Below the pieces are notes generated by a model. The model worked only from the letters and a program-made list of their open reading frames with translations, was not told where the DNA came from and did no database searches. A stretch of DNA of 64,000 nucleotides from Paraspadella gotoi (taxonomy: Eukaryota > Chaetognatha): positions 25,174,051 to 25,238,050 of the forward strand of contig CM119264.1 in NCBI GenBank assembly GCA_051294375.1. The letters are read 5' to 3'. This document shows positions 1 to 11,645 of this stretch, one piece after another. The position numbers were made by a program, and so were the translations under genes. Position 1 is the stretch's first letter. Every line of letters begins with the position of its first letter.

Positions 1-131
1 TTATTTATTTATTTATTTACTCCTTGTGATTTTTTTTGAATGAGACAATTTGCAATTAAGTTTGTTTTGAATTTGTCAACAAAAAGATCAGCGACCCTCC
101 TATTACAGCCCCGTTCGGCTCATGTCGGTAC

Positions 132-1992
132 CTGATAAGAGTGCGGTCCGTAATGGTACCAAGCCGAGACAAAGAGTGGATTCCTCATGAAAATCTGCAA
201 GTGTTCCATCATCTTTAAGACTCCGCCCGGCGGGCAACCCTGATAATCGAGCCGTACAGAGTAGTAGCGACCGAACTCGTCCCAGAGACGTTGCAGCATC
301 GCCCTCAAAGGGTTGGGCAGCCGCTCGGGCACGGGCGGAGGTCCTGATTCTGAAGGAACTTCGGAGATCGGGATTGGCTAGAATGATTGGGAAAAATGGA
401 AGGGAAATGGAATGGACTTATGAAAACGAAAAAAATAATATTATGAATATCATGAAAGTGATGAAACATCATGTTAACAACATGTTAATAAGGTATTGTG
501 TCAAACATCAATTTCCTGGTCCGAAAAGACTCATCTTGTCTTCTAATATTTCCCTTTTATGACAACCACCTTTTTATGCGAATTCTCATAGGAAAAAGGC
601 GAAAAAAAAGGGAAAAAGAAAAAAGGAAAAAGGAAAAAGAATATGAGAAAGATGAAGAAGACGAGAAAGTTATCGAAATTCCCCAGTTTCTCTTTCCCAA
701 TTTCATTTCGCCAAAAATGGAATAAGATTTAGGGAAAAATTGGTTTTACAATCGGTTTCCTTCTGCGCTTCTCTCTTGTCTCAATCCAAGGCTCCTTTAT
801 GTTTTATTCTTCTTTAACAGATACCAGGGATATTATTTTTTAAATTAAAAAAAGAAAAACGGGTCTGCGACTGTTTTACCTTAATGAAAAACTCAAAGAG
901 ATGGCTCTCACAAGCTCAAAAAATTGTCTTTTTCGGTTCCCCTTAAAATCTTCTCAAAATTCTTCACACGGTAAACGTTAAACCGTTCACTACAGTAACT
1001 CTTTCAGTTTTCCCTCTTTCATCTCACTAAAAAATTCCCCTCACGCAAACTGGCGTACAAGCTCTGCCCGTGTTTCTTTCCCTTTGTTTTCGTTAAACGA
1101 TTTGTTTCTACCCTAACTCACTCCTTCAAAACTCACTCTAACCCCCCCCCTGTTCTTTTTACTAACTCCATCCCCCACCCCCTGAGTCGTTTCTTGCTCG
1201 TCTCCCTTCGCTACCTTCCCCTCAGCCTTCTCCTCGCCCGCCTCCTCTCCCTCTTTCTTCTTCTCTTCCTTCTCTTCTTCCTCCTGCTCTTCCTCCTCCT
1301 CGACCCAATCCGCTTCTCCGTTCTCCGCCTTCGCCACGGCCGTCATCGTCGCCAGCGCCGCCCAGATCCCGTCAGGCGTGCGGACGTGATTGCTTCCTGT
1401 CTCGAAGGCGATGTTGCCGAACAGGCAGGCCCGACCTGGGATCGATGAGTCATAATTTATTAAAATAATTTTTAAAAAATTTATTATTAGAATAATTAAT
1501 TGATTGGATGATAATCGATCGAACGATCAAGCCTTGAGTTAATTTGATTGATCGATTGAATGCTTTATTCGTTTAATTTCTTATTGATATGACAAAGTTT
1601 TAAGGATTAGTAAAATTATTGATTACATTTGATTTATCTTAACAAAAGAGTTTACCCCCGTCAAGCAGAGCGCCGACGTGGCGCCATCCCGGCGGCGTCA
1701 CGTGACACTCCACCCGGCGCTTTGCGGCGACGGCGTCGACGGCGCGCGACGTTGTCACGCTACGCGCGAACCCCACGCGACGCGGAAGACCGGGAACGAG
1801 ATGCGCGTGCGCGGCGACGAGCGCGAAGGCGTCGCTGGGATTAATCACGTGACCCTCGGAACAGATGAGGGCGTGTCGTCGTCCGTCGGGGGAAAGACTG
1901 ACGCCAAAGTCGGCGGGAAAACGCTTCATGGCTTCGAGAAAGAGAGGAGAGGGAGGGGGGGGAATAGAATAAAGAAATAAATAGAATAAATA

Positions 1993-2080
<88 letters not shown>

Positions 2081-5000
2081 GAGAAAGAAAAAATTGGAAG
2101 AAAGACAGCAAGAAAGAAAGAAATAAAGAAAAAATACAGAAATAGAGTTCAAAGGTTAACCGATGACTTAAGTGATGTAAAGCCGAGCGAAGAAAAAAAA
2201 TTAGGAATTGGGAAAAGGAAGTAAAATGAGATAAAATGGACATAGAAAAAAAAACATCCCTCTCTCACACACAGACAACAATTTATATTAGGGGTAAACC
2301 CTCAAAATTTGTATAAGTCTCCAACTTGTTGGTAAAATGAAATAAAATAGAGTTTTGATAATGGCTACAACGTATACCGAAGGCTTCTTATCATAAAAAT
2401 ACTTCCCTTTTATTTTTACTATTTAGTATACAATAGTAATAAAGACATCATCAACAACAACAACAACAACAACAACAACAACCTGCGACGATCTCCGCGA
2501 CGTCGCCGACTTCTCCTTCTCTCTTCCTCCATCCCTTCACTCGGACCAAACACTCCTCCCCCATCCCCAACTCCTGCACGAACACTCTTCTCACGTACAT
2601 CTCCAACACTCCGCCGCCGACGCCGAACACCACTCGGCGCGGGTAGCGTCTGCGGGAGGGATAAAGGCAAGATCCTTGATTTGGTTGTAACTTATTCGCA
2701 TCATCGAAAAATCAGGATCCCATCATAGGAATGTCTGGGAATACAAAAGATGAAATCGAATGGAATCGCATGAAACCGGATCAAAGACTCGGGAAGAAAT
2801 CTCCGAAATGGAATTAAGCTTTCTGATTGTTCCTGTACCAATTTATTCTGTCAAAAAATTGACACCGTCTTCTTGTCTATTTTCTGTAAAAAATGCTTTT
2901 AAAAATTTAAATATTTCATACCAAAAAATATATTTCAATTAGCCGAATTTAACCGTCAAGTTAAAATTATTTTCAAACCGTTAATAACCGTTAACGGTTA
3001 ACGGTTTTCCTAACACTAATACCGACCGAGCCCATTCCAACCTTTTCGGACCAACCCCCTCTTCCCTTCCCCCACTCCTCTTCCTGACCAACCCCCTCTT
3101 CCTACCCCCACCCTCTTTCCTGACCAACCTCCTCTTACCTACCCCCCACCCCTCTTCCTGACCAACCCCTCTTCCCTACCCCACCCCTCTTTCGTGACCA
3201 ACCCCCTCTTCCCTACCCCCCACCCTCTTTCCCCCCGACCTGGCCCATTCGGCGATGTAATCGAAGTCGAAGACCCCTTCACCTGGCGACGAATCCCTCA
3301 ATCGGGTCGATGATCTCGTAGACGAAGTTGCGACCGTCTACATAGGTGGCGGAGGTGCTGGGGTAGTTGAAGACGGACGCGGCGAAGTCGGTACATTCGT
3401 GGAATCTGAAATGGAGTGGAGGGGGGTGGGTTGAGTTTTTTTGGGGGGTTGGGGGAGTTCTCCGAGAAAAATCTTTATAACGCGAGCGAGAATTTTGCGA
3501 CATGATGGAAAACATAAGTCAAGTACTTTTCTATCAGGAATAAAAATAAAATTTACAACGCGATAGCTTTTCGTTTTGTTTAAACATAATTAAAGTTCTT
3601 TCGTATCACTCCCGATTGAAGTCTCTTTAACACTCCATTCGTTCGGCCGCATTTCACAATTGACACACTTGGTGATGTATCGCGTCTTCTTGAAGAGAAC
3701 TTTGTTGAAATCGTCCGACGTCAATCCTCCGGTCGCGTCGAAGGCTTGAACGCCAAACTCCTCCTCCTCCTCATCCTCCTCCTCATCGACCTCCTCGTTT
3801 TCTCGAGAGAGCCTTCCCGCGTCGCCGGCCAGATAGAACCCACCCGCGGCGCCCACGTCCCGAATGACGCCGGAGAGCGCCGGTGCCGAGAAACGCGCGT
3901 CGACGCCGACGACGACGTGCGAGACGCCGTTTCCAGCCGCGATACGCAAAACGATCCGCGCGACGCGAGTCGCCAACGCCGATCCGTCGCCGCCGATGAC
4001 GAAGGTGGAACCGGAAACCGAAAAAAGGGGGAGGCGGAAAATGGGGGAAAGGGAGTTGTGGAAACGATCGTTGAAGGAGGAGGAGTTTGGCAATGAAGGC
4101 GGAACGATTTACAGGGTTGTGTAGGGAAGTGTGAAAATTAGAAATTTCGACTACTTAAAGATTTTAGAATTTGTAAATGTAAATGTAAATGACACCACGA
4201 CAGAGAGGACGAGGGTTAAAGAACCTCGTTTACCAGATGGTGCTACAGTGAGTTTCAAAGAATTCAGAATCGCAGTCCGTGTTGTAACAGGAAGTCTCCC
4301 AGGACATCGAATATCGCATTATCCAACATCTCACAACATCAAAAACGACGCCAGGAAATATAATCTCACAGACGCCAAAACAGAAGAACCCCAGGTTTTT
4401 TTTTCGCGCCTACGCCTCCCATTGGGCGTGGCTTCCGATCGGCGCCGAATTACGACGCAGGGCTTCGATGTTTATTCAGCGGGAGGCGTTTATGTCGGTC
4501 GTCAATGGAAACGAAACGAAAAGGAGAGAAAACCCGAAATAATTCGGGACCGAAAAACTCCAGTAGACGTGACGAAGAATGAGGATAAAAGAGGGAGAAC
4601 AATGGAAGAACGAGGAAAAGAACATTGGGAAATAAGAGAAAAAGCACAACCAGAAATATTAGGAAACAACGGGATAAAATTAAGAACGCAAGAAACTGAA
4701 CGAAAAAGTGGGATAAAGGAATGTGCCCAAGAAAAAAAGGCAAAGACGAAGCAAGCAAGAAAACATAAACCCCCCAAAAATATGGTTTTGGTGACCTTAA
4801 TTTCATGAAAATTTGCTATGCAAAAGGGTAAAAAATATATTTATTAAAAATACAACCGTAAGGAAATTTAAAATTTGGAAAAATCTAAAGGAAATTTGTT
4901 TCATATTTTTATGTATTTCGATTACAAACATCGATTCCAAAAAAACGACCAAACCCAACGCTTTAAATAAACCAAAGATAAAAGAAGGTTCGCTTATTGA

Positions 5001-5615
5001 ATTCGTCAAAAGCCCTACACAAAATATCTAATGTATAGTAGTACTTTTTTTTTCTCAATCGAAATTGAGAATTTCACTCATAAACATAAACGAGAGCCAT
5101 AAGAGGTTCGTGATTGGTTCCTACGTAGAATCGATTAATCATAAGCGTCATGAACGAGACCCTCAACGTCTCACGGCAAAAAACTGTGAATCCAGGCGTG
5201 AAGATCTGAGTGACCCTCAGAATTGCTAAAGTTCCTGCCATAAAAAGAATTCTTTTCGCGGTCCGGTAAAAGGAGAAGTTTTATTCAGGTCGTCGTTGTC
5301 TAAGTCCTTCTCTTTTCAAAATAATACTAGTATACTAGTATTAATATAGTAAATAGAAATATTATTTAACTTATGCTCCTTTCACTAAGTAATACTCATA
5401 CTACAAACCTTACCACTATAAACCCACCTCTCTCACCTTAGTCCCTGTGGCGACGAAAGCGTCGAACACAGACTGGATGTAGTTTTCGGTGAATCTCTTC
5501 CGCGAATATTCAGACTTGGGCTGAAAAAGGCCCAGCCGTCCGGGCTCTTGGTTGAGGTACTCGTCGGTGCTGACCACCTTCACGGAGTAGAGGATGGGGG
5601 GAGCCGGCCGGGCCT
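132..5615 (-). CDS. Phosphoglucomutase-family protein, probable pseudoenzyme (7 exons seen, C-terminal end outside the window)
   Basis: Exons in transcription order: 5437-5615, 3669-4012, 3283-3405, 2483-2649, 1656-1931, 1137-1435, 132-377. Reading phases agree at every junction. The translation follows PGM1 in order: YSVKVVSTDEYLNQEPG (N-terminus), TFVIGGDGSALATR, GVSHVVVGVDARFSAPAL, EIIDPIEGFV, VINPSDAFALVAAHAHLVP, GFARSVTTS, ETGSNHVRTPDGIWAALA, LQRLWDEFGRYYSVRLDY. PGM interconverts glucose-1-P and glucose-6-P in the cytosol through a phosphoserine. Here the TASHNPGG loop reads LAGDAGRLS followed by an acidic insert, the DGDGDR metal loop reads SPDGRR, the HPDPN segment is missing and GEESFG reads GNIAFE. 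Catalysis is therefore unlikely; a scaffold role like that of PGM5 is an inference. The exon ending at 1137 carries a Glu-rich insert. The start codon was not found. The first exon could begin at 5652 instead of 5615. The acceptor of the second exon lacks AG. The phosphate-binding fourth domain would lie left of position 1. Confidence 0.88.
1993..2090. repeat. (GAAA)n microsatellite
   Basis: About 22 near-perfect GAAA units, inside the PGM-like intron between the exons at 2483-2649 and 1656-1931. Confidence 0.95.
2446..2482. repeat. (CAA)n microsatellite at a splice donor
   Basis: A CAA/AAC array directly abuts the PGM-like exon that ends at 2483. On the minus strand the intron therefore begins with a GTT array, so the first GT after GCAG is both the donor and the first repeat unit. 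Confidence 0.8.
2938..3016. mobile_element. Decayed end of an AACCGTTAA-rich hAT-type element
   Basis: The stretch contains repeated AACCGTTAA and TTAACGGTT motifs, preceded by GCCGAATTTAACCGT. This resembles the right end of the hAT-type element at 17670-18927. No intact terminus or target duplication is seen, so it is probably an old relative or fragment. It lies in a PGM-like intron. Confidence 0.5.
3045..3240. repeat. C-rich minisatellite, about 36-bp unit, five copies
   Basis: Five imperfect units read approximately GACCAACCCCCTCTTCC followed by TACCCCCACC. It lies in the PGM-like intron between the exons at 3283-3405 and 2483-2649. The transcribed (minus-sense) strand is rich in runs of G. 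Confidence 0.9.
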
Positions 5616-5652
5616 CTGAGGGGGGCGGGGTGGGAGACCAGTTGGGTAGAGA

Positions 5653-6567
5653 CTACAAGCCGGATTGTTTCTTTTGATGCTAGAAAACATGGCTTCGGAT
5701 GGTAGAACTTTATGTTTAAATAAATGAAACCTATAACTGTGTATGGTATTAATAAATAACATTAGAAAAAAATCAGATAAAGTTTTATCAAGTTTTTTAC
5801 AAGTTTCTTTTTAGCTGAATTTTCTAATTTCGATTGAAATGGGTTAAAAAAAAAAGCTTATTCAAAATGACACATTGTTATTAAGACGAATCGAGGGCGA
5901 AAAAGAACTCGTGACGTTCGAAGAAAAACTTGTCACGATCTTGTCACGATCGTTGAAGCTTCGAGTGACAAGTTTGAGACGCGCGGCGCGCCGAACACTT
6001 TTGGCATCTGTCAATTTCTCTATATTTTTTTTATTTCGTGACAACATTATTATTTGTTTAAATTATTCAACAGGGTTGTTTGTTTTTTTTTTTTAATTTT
6101 AATCTTCAATTAAAAAAAAATAATTCTTCAGAGGTTAAATATTGACGACAAATAACACAGAACGTGATGTAAATACTACGAATAGTAAAATATAATTAAT
6201 ATCAATTCCTATTTCCCATCTGATTCCATCAATTCCTTTTAAAAGTAAGTTTGAACTTACCGCGCGATTTATTTCGAAGTACAGACATCCTTTCCTTTTT
6301 TTTGGTAATTTTCTTTATTATTTTATTATTTTAAAGGCGAAGCGTATTTTTAAGCTAGAAAAAAAAAGATTTTTGAAAAAAAAAATGTTGAATTTTACAG
6401 AAAGGCGAAATGTTAAGTATCTAGGTACGAACTGATTTTAAAAAAAGGACGAACTGACGGAATTCAGTTCGAGAGTAACTAGGAAACACAGTGATAAAAT
6501 TACAAAGGTAATACAAAAACACTTATTATTTAAGCAATAAGTCCATAAAAAAATAGTAAAAACAAAC
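5653..6567. other. No gene recognised (upstream of the PGM-like first readable exon)
   Basis: AT-rich DNA. The missing start-codon exon of the PGM-like gene should lie here or further right. No ATG exon with the matching phase could be identified. Confidence 0.5.
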
Positions 6568-6646
6568 CTGAACATTTCGTCAGTGGCGCCGTGGGCGTCC
6601 GTCCATCGAATCCTTAATTTCTTTTCGCCGCCAAATAAATATTTTT
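6568..6646 (-). CDS. Candidate internal exon, unidentified protein
   Basis: On the minus strand an acceptor (ttttcaag) and a donor (TTCAG followed by gtttgt) bound 79 nt. One frame is open and reads KYLFGGEKKLRIRWTDAHG then ATDEMF. The codons are GC-rich like those of the proven exons. The phase at its 3' end (2) does not fit the readable first PGM-like exon, so it may belong to another gene or isoform. The family is not recognised. Confidence 0.35.
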
Positions 6647-6849
6647 CTTGAAAATTTGTTTTCTTTCCCGTTCACCAATGAGACGTGGGTATTTGGGGAG
6701 GGGGGTAAGGGGGTAAGAGAATGGGGGACAGGGGAGAATAGAAAAATGGGGGAAAAGGCGATGCGGGAGAAAAAGCGGGGGAGATACTTCGGGTAGAAAA
6801 AAAAAATTACGAAAGCAAATAAATGCGTTTAATTTCATATCGAAATTGT

Positions 6850-7110
6850 TTTATTTTTTTCAATTTCCGAATTTTCTCTCCCTTTTTTTTTCGGATTTGG
6901 TGTCGTTATCCCTGGGGATTCCTCCTCCTCCTCCTCCTCCTCCTCCTCCTTCTCCTTCATTTCTTTTAACCCTGTCTCTTCTTCCTCTTCCTTTCCCCTA
7001 TACCTCCAACGAACTTCTCATTATCTTCCTCCTCCTCTTTTCCTCGTCATCTTCCTCATTTTCTTTTTTTTTTCCGCCAAGAATCGGAAAACAAGTTATT
7101 CTCTCTTTTC
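6850..7110. repeat. Pyrimidine-rich low-complexity tract with (CCT)n
   Basis: A T/C-rich tract including about nine CCT units near 6925-6950. Its open frame is compositional (Phe/Leu/Pro/Ser) and is not treated as a gene. Confidence 0.8.
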
Positions 7111-7277
7111 GTTTCTCATAAATCCAAGCGACCATCTTGTTTCCGCTTCTTGTTTTCTATTTTGTTGTTTTTTTTTCGACGATGTTTATCCGTTTATTGC
7201 ATCCACGCGATAATCATTGTACTCGAGAGAATTTTCGTGGAACCAGAATTTAAGAGATTTGCTTTCGTTTCGCTGAA

Positions 7278-7935
7278 TGAAAATTACGAACTTTCTGACG
7301 ATTTCATCAAATTTCTCCGCATATTTTTGGGGGTAAGTTTATTTGTTCGAAAAACTTTTAATTTCTAACTAATTGACAAGAGCCACTTCTCGTCTTCTAC
7401 TGTAGTCTGTAATATATAATACGTAGTAATATGTATCGTTAATATTTCAACTCTTCATAATTAATTCAACCGATTATTACGAAGTTTTGATTTTCATCAT
7501 GCGCAGATTATAAAGGATGTAAAAATAGTATTTTTACAATTACAATTACATTTAAAATTAATACATTTAAAACTAAAATCAGTTTTAATCATCGTATTCC
7601 ATTATTTTTTTTTCATTTCGAGTTTTTGAATTTTTAGAATATATATTTTTTTCCCCTTTTTTTTATGTTCAATGCTTTTGTTTTTGTAGTAATTCTTATA
7701 TTTTCACGTTGAAGACTCTCGAAATTAACGTTGTGTAATTGATAACTGATTTTTGACAAGTTATTTCTGGTGAAATTTTTATTTCCTTCACTGCAGTGAT
7801 GACGATAAGAATGAGAACGACGATAACAACGACGACGACGATGACGACGACGAAAACGACGGCAAGGGAACCGTAAAAATAATCCAGAGCCCGTCCGCTA
7901 TCCAGAGTTTTGATATCAGGGCCAGGGACCTTTAA
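7278..7935 (+). CDS. Possible two-exon small acidic protein, unidentified
   Basis: An ATG at 7278 opens MKITNFLTISSNFSAYFWG, ending at a good donor (GGGG followed by gtaagt, about 7333). An acceptor (cactgcag) at about 7797 continues in phase into an Asp/Asn-rich stretch, then TVKIIQSPSAIQSFDIRARDL and a stop near 7935. The phase match and terminal stop are suggestive. There is no recognised domain, and Asp runs arise easily from GAC repeats. Treat it as a weak prediction. Confidence 0.22.
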
Positions 7936-9304
7936 TCATTCATCCTTTTTTTCAAATGAGCAAATTCTGTTTTGGGAAAAGAAAAATTTTTGGTGAAACG
8001 CGATCCCTACTGTCTGTTCAAGTTTTAGCATCTTCTTCTTTTTCGAGTTTTAATAAAGATTAAAAACAGACCACCTACCGATATTGAAAGCTAAATATTT
8101 CCGATCCTCTTTGCGAGCCATTTTTTTCTCGTTTTTAATTTGAACATGTTAAGAATAATTGAACAAAATAAAAAAGGGAGACTCCATAAATCGTTTCCCC
8201 CTCACTTTGGCATCTTTGTTTAAAGACAACCAACGAGGTCTCTGGCCATTGGGTCTGAGCCAAATGGAGACCCAAAAATGGAACCGAATGGAATCATTAT
8301 CGACGCAGTTATGAGTTCGTTTTTGTTGTCAAACTAAAACTCTTAGTACATATTCTTTAAATGCGTATTGTCGACTGTCCAATTTTCCATGGTCTCCATT
8401 TTCCAAATGTATATTCTATTTGTATAATTAACGTATATTCTCACAGTTATCTTTGTTCAATATTCACCGTGGGAGTAGATTTCTAACCCTCATTGATCTT
8501 TCCGGTTCTTTTTTCCTTTTTTTTTAGTGACAAGGAAAAGATAAGAATTTGGTCGTCGAGTGGCTCCACTTTCCGATTCTAATTACGAATAATGGAAGAT
8601 AAGAATTTGGTTCGGGTGGCGGGGTGAATCTCGTGAAGGGGCAAGAAAATCAAAGGAGGGGTGGGTGATCTTTTTGAAATAAGTCTGCAAGAAATGGGAG
8701 AAATCCTTGGTTGCAAGGAGTAGCGGGAAAAGCTCGATATATTGAAATTCATTTATGCAATATCGTTTTTATCTTGATTCTCAATTTCTTAGAATTTTAA
8801 ACAAGGCTCTCTTCCTTCTTTCAAATTTCGGTTTTCAGGAATAGAAGCACAGTGCATCAGCGCGTACTATCAGCATGTAATTTCTATTGCGATTCCCGAA
8901 GCGGCTTCGGCACAATGATTTTCCGCAAACGAATTTTCTGTAATCGTTTCTCACAGTGAGATCCGACAACCGTTTTTTATCCAATGAGAACAAAACGGAA
9001 AATGTCAGAGACCGGATTTCGTGAAAAACGACCCGCAAAAGAGAAACTTGGAGGCACGCCCATATTTTTATCATGTTAAAATTGTTTTTACTAATTCGTA
9101 ACAATTATTATTTATTTTAAAAAAGCTGGAAGCACGGAAATCATGTCGAGCAGGTTTTTTTTTTAAACTAAAGCGGACGCCTGATTAACCATAGGAAAAA
9201 TCAATGAAGCCATCGCGATAGCAGCAGTGATGAGCGGTTAACCAAACCACTAAAACTTAAAATACTTCATAAATATATATATTATTTATTTACTTAAATT
9301 CCTT

Positions 9305-9307
<3 letters not shown>

Positions 9308-9389
<82 letters not shown>

Positions 9390-9408
9390 CTCGCATCGCT
9401 CCCGTCGC
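9308..9408. repeat. (CT)n microsatellite
   Basis: About 90 bp of CT dinucleotides with a few interruptions. Confidence 0.97.
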
Positions 9409-9570
9409 TAAAATTCACTTTCCCTTCTCTGGACACGTGAAGAATCACGCGTGTCAAACCTCGGTGATCCCGTCCTAACTCCTTTCCTCCGGTTCCTCTT
9501 CTCTCTTCCCCTCTCCCTCCTCACTCTTTTTTCTCGTCAATTTCATCCCCTCCCTTTTGTCAAGTTTTAC

Positions 9571-9709
9571 CCCCCCCGGGAGTCCCGTATGTAATCTGCG
9601 AAGATTGACCTCTCCTTGGGCGTGTGACCCGGATGTAGCATGGAGGTACAATCCGATGGTCAGGAGGAATGAAACAAATGAACGTGACGCGTGACCGGGC
9701 GACGTGGAC
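9571..9709 (-). CDS. Candidate exon, unidentified
   Basis: On the minus strand a canonical acceptor (ttgtattttcag) and a donor (GGGG followed by gtaaaa) flank an open segment. One frame reads RSFVSFLLTIGLYLHATSG, then a short hydrophilic tail. A second frame is also open, so even the frame is uncertain. No homology is recognised. Confidence 0.2.
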
Positions 9710-9829
9710 TGAAAATACAAAGAACTTGCCGCTTAGCTAACTCATCTTTTAACTGAAATCGTACTTATATACTTACGCTACTAAAAGTTTAGGAAAATTA
9801 AAATTATTACGTGTTGGTAACTTGCTTTA

Positions 9830-11330
9830 TAAAAAACTAGCCGTCGCATCATGCGGTCTACAAATTTGTTTGTTTGGTTTAAATTCATGTTTTTTGGCTT
9901 GTTTGTTTGTTTATTTTGCTAGCGTCAGAACCGCGAGCTTCATCAGGTTTGACCAATGTTTGACCAATGAAGGACTCGTTACGAAAAATCCCATGACTTA
10001 TGCGGTTAATGGCCCCTTTTGACGTGAGCTTCGATTAAGCTCCGTGCGACGTGGGCGTGGACTAATAGATGTCGTTTCGTTCGTCACTCATGGTTTAATA
10101 ACCGGTCATAAATCTACGTTATATATCGCGCCTAATTCAGTTTAGTTTCACTTTATATCAGTTGGTAAATGATACAGTGTTTTCCATTGAGATTTTTTGT
10201 CCTGATTTAAGAAGTTTCCTTTGATGTGACGCTTATAAGAAGTGATACATTTGTGTTCTGTTACAGTTTTTCTAGGGTTTTCTATTACAATTTTCTTAAC
10301 CTTCCTTTAATTCCCTATCACTTGGTAAAATCTCTTAAAATTACTTATTTTTCTTTTTTTTTCTAATATAAATAAATAAGTATAGTAAATTAGCTGCGTT
10401 TTCCTATCTTAGGTTGACATTTTTCAAATTTATGACTATTTTTCTATTCATGTGATAAATTCTAGTATTTGTCGTCGTGCAGTTGTATTATGTATTTAAA
10501 TATTGACTACGAGCTCATAAATCGTCATTTCTACCCCTAAATGGGCATCAAATCCGGCCGTAATTCCCGCTTCTTAAATCCCCTCCTCATTACCTCGACT
10601 TCGGTGGCCATGATGTTTTCGGTTCATGCGTTCGTCTCCTCGTTTAGTCAGTGACGCGGGAACTCAAACTAGTTGACCCTCGAATATTTTTTCATGAGAG
10701 TTGGCGTCGAAGTCATCGTTTGTATTCAAACGACGATCATAACGACGACGATGACGACGAAAATGACGACTTCGTGGCGTCATGCTGACGGGAGGTTTTT
10801 TTCACGCCTTACGTCTTTCCAAACTGGAATTCCACAAAGAGAAAAAAAATGTTAAGAACTTATTTTCTTAGAGCTTTTTGTGTTTGTTGATGTTGGTTGG
10901 ATGAACAAAATGCAAAATGCAAAATTAGACTTCTTGGGCTTCAAAAAATTGTGTAGTTATTAAAAAAAATAGTGAGAAAAATAATGCACAGAATCGTTTG
11001 CTCGCTACCTGCAAACATGTCAACATATAAAGTTGATATAGCATATAAACAATAACGAAAAATGCTCGAGTGTTCGATTTCCCCAAAAATCGACGGCGCA
11101 AAAAAAGAAAGAAAAAAGAAAAAGGCTCGAACAAACGAAGAAACTCCCGGCAGATGTTCATCGTCGCGGGAAACGACAAACACGGGAGGCGCCCTCGGTC
11201 CTCCGACTGATACACAAACAAAAGAGCAGTCGGCGGACAAGAAAAGGAAAACAAAAGGCCGCTTTTGTTTTTTCACCGACCGCAGCGGGCGGGGTTGAAA
11301 AATAAAGAGTAAAAGATGATGTTTTCTCAG
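9830..11330. other. No gene recognised; AT-rich intergenic DNA
   Basis: Scattered short frames only. A TTATATAT with TCAGTT motifs lies near 10119-10142, a weak core-promoter-like cluster. A small GACGACGAT array lies near 10730-10765. Confidence 0.4.
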
Positions 11331-11334
11331 CGCG

Positions 11335-11645
11335 AAATTCGAGGCCGGAGGGGGGGGGAGGAGGCTGCGGTGGGGAGAGTAGAACCGGGCGGGCGGTCGG
11401 GGTGAGTGTCGGCCGGGTTTAAGGAAAGGTGTAGGGTTTAATTGTAGTTTGTGTTAAGATGTGATAGTTTATCGAGTGGTGGATTGTCTTCTGGGCTCGT
11501 AGACTCGTTGTTAAGCCGTTGTGTAAAGAACAAGAACAAGAAATCTATTTTGGTCAAGAGTTGAAGCAAAGTGTGACTGTGAGAGTCACAGAAAGTGGTT
11601 TCACGGTTTCGCTTTGTTATCTTCGTTGTTGGTAAGAGTTCCTAG
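11335..11645 (+). promoter_or_regulatory. GC-rich island, candidate promoter and 5' UTR exon for the GPCR gene
   Basis: A local G/C-rich patch (11335-11420, with several CpGs and poly-G) is the only such island between the PGM-like gene and the GPCR. Downstream, a donor-like site (GTTGTTG followed by gtaagagtt, about 11631) could join the acceptor at 12641 (catcgtttcag) before the first coding exon. Inference only. Confidence 0.3.

Noticed and set aside
4131-4808. 225-aa plus-strand frame, the longest uninterrupted by gaps
   Set aside because: It lies in the PGM-like intron on the opposite strand, has Lys/Arg/Glu-rich low-complexity composition, no domain, and codon use unlike the proven exons.
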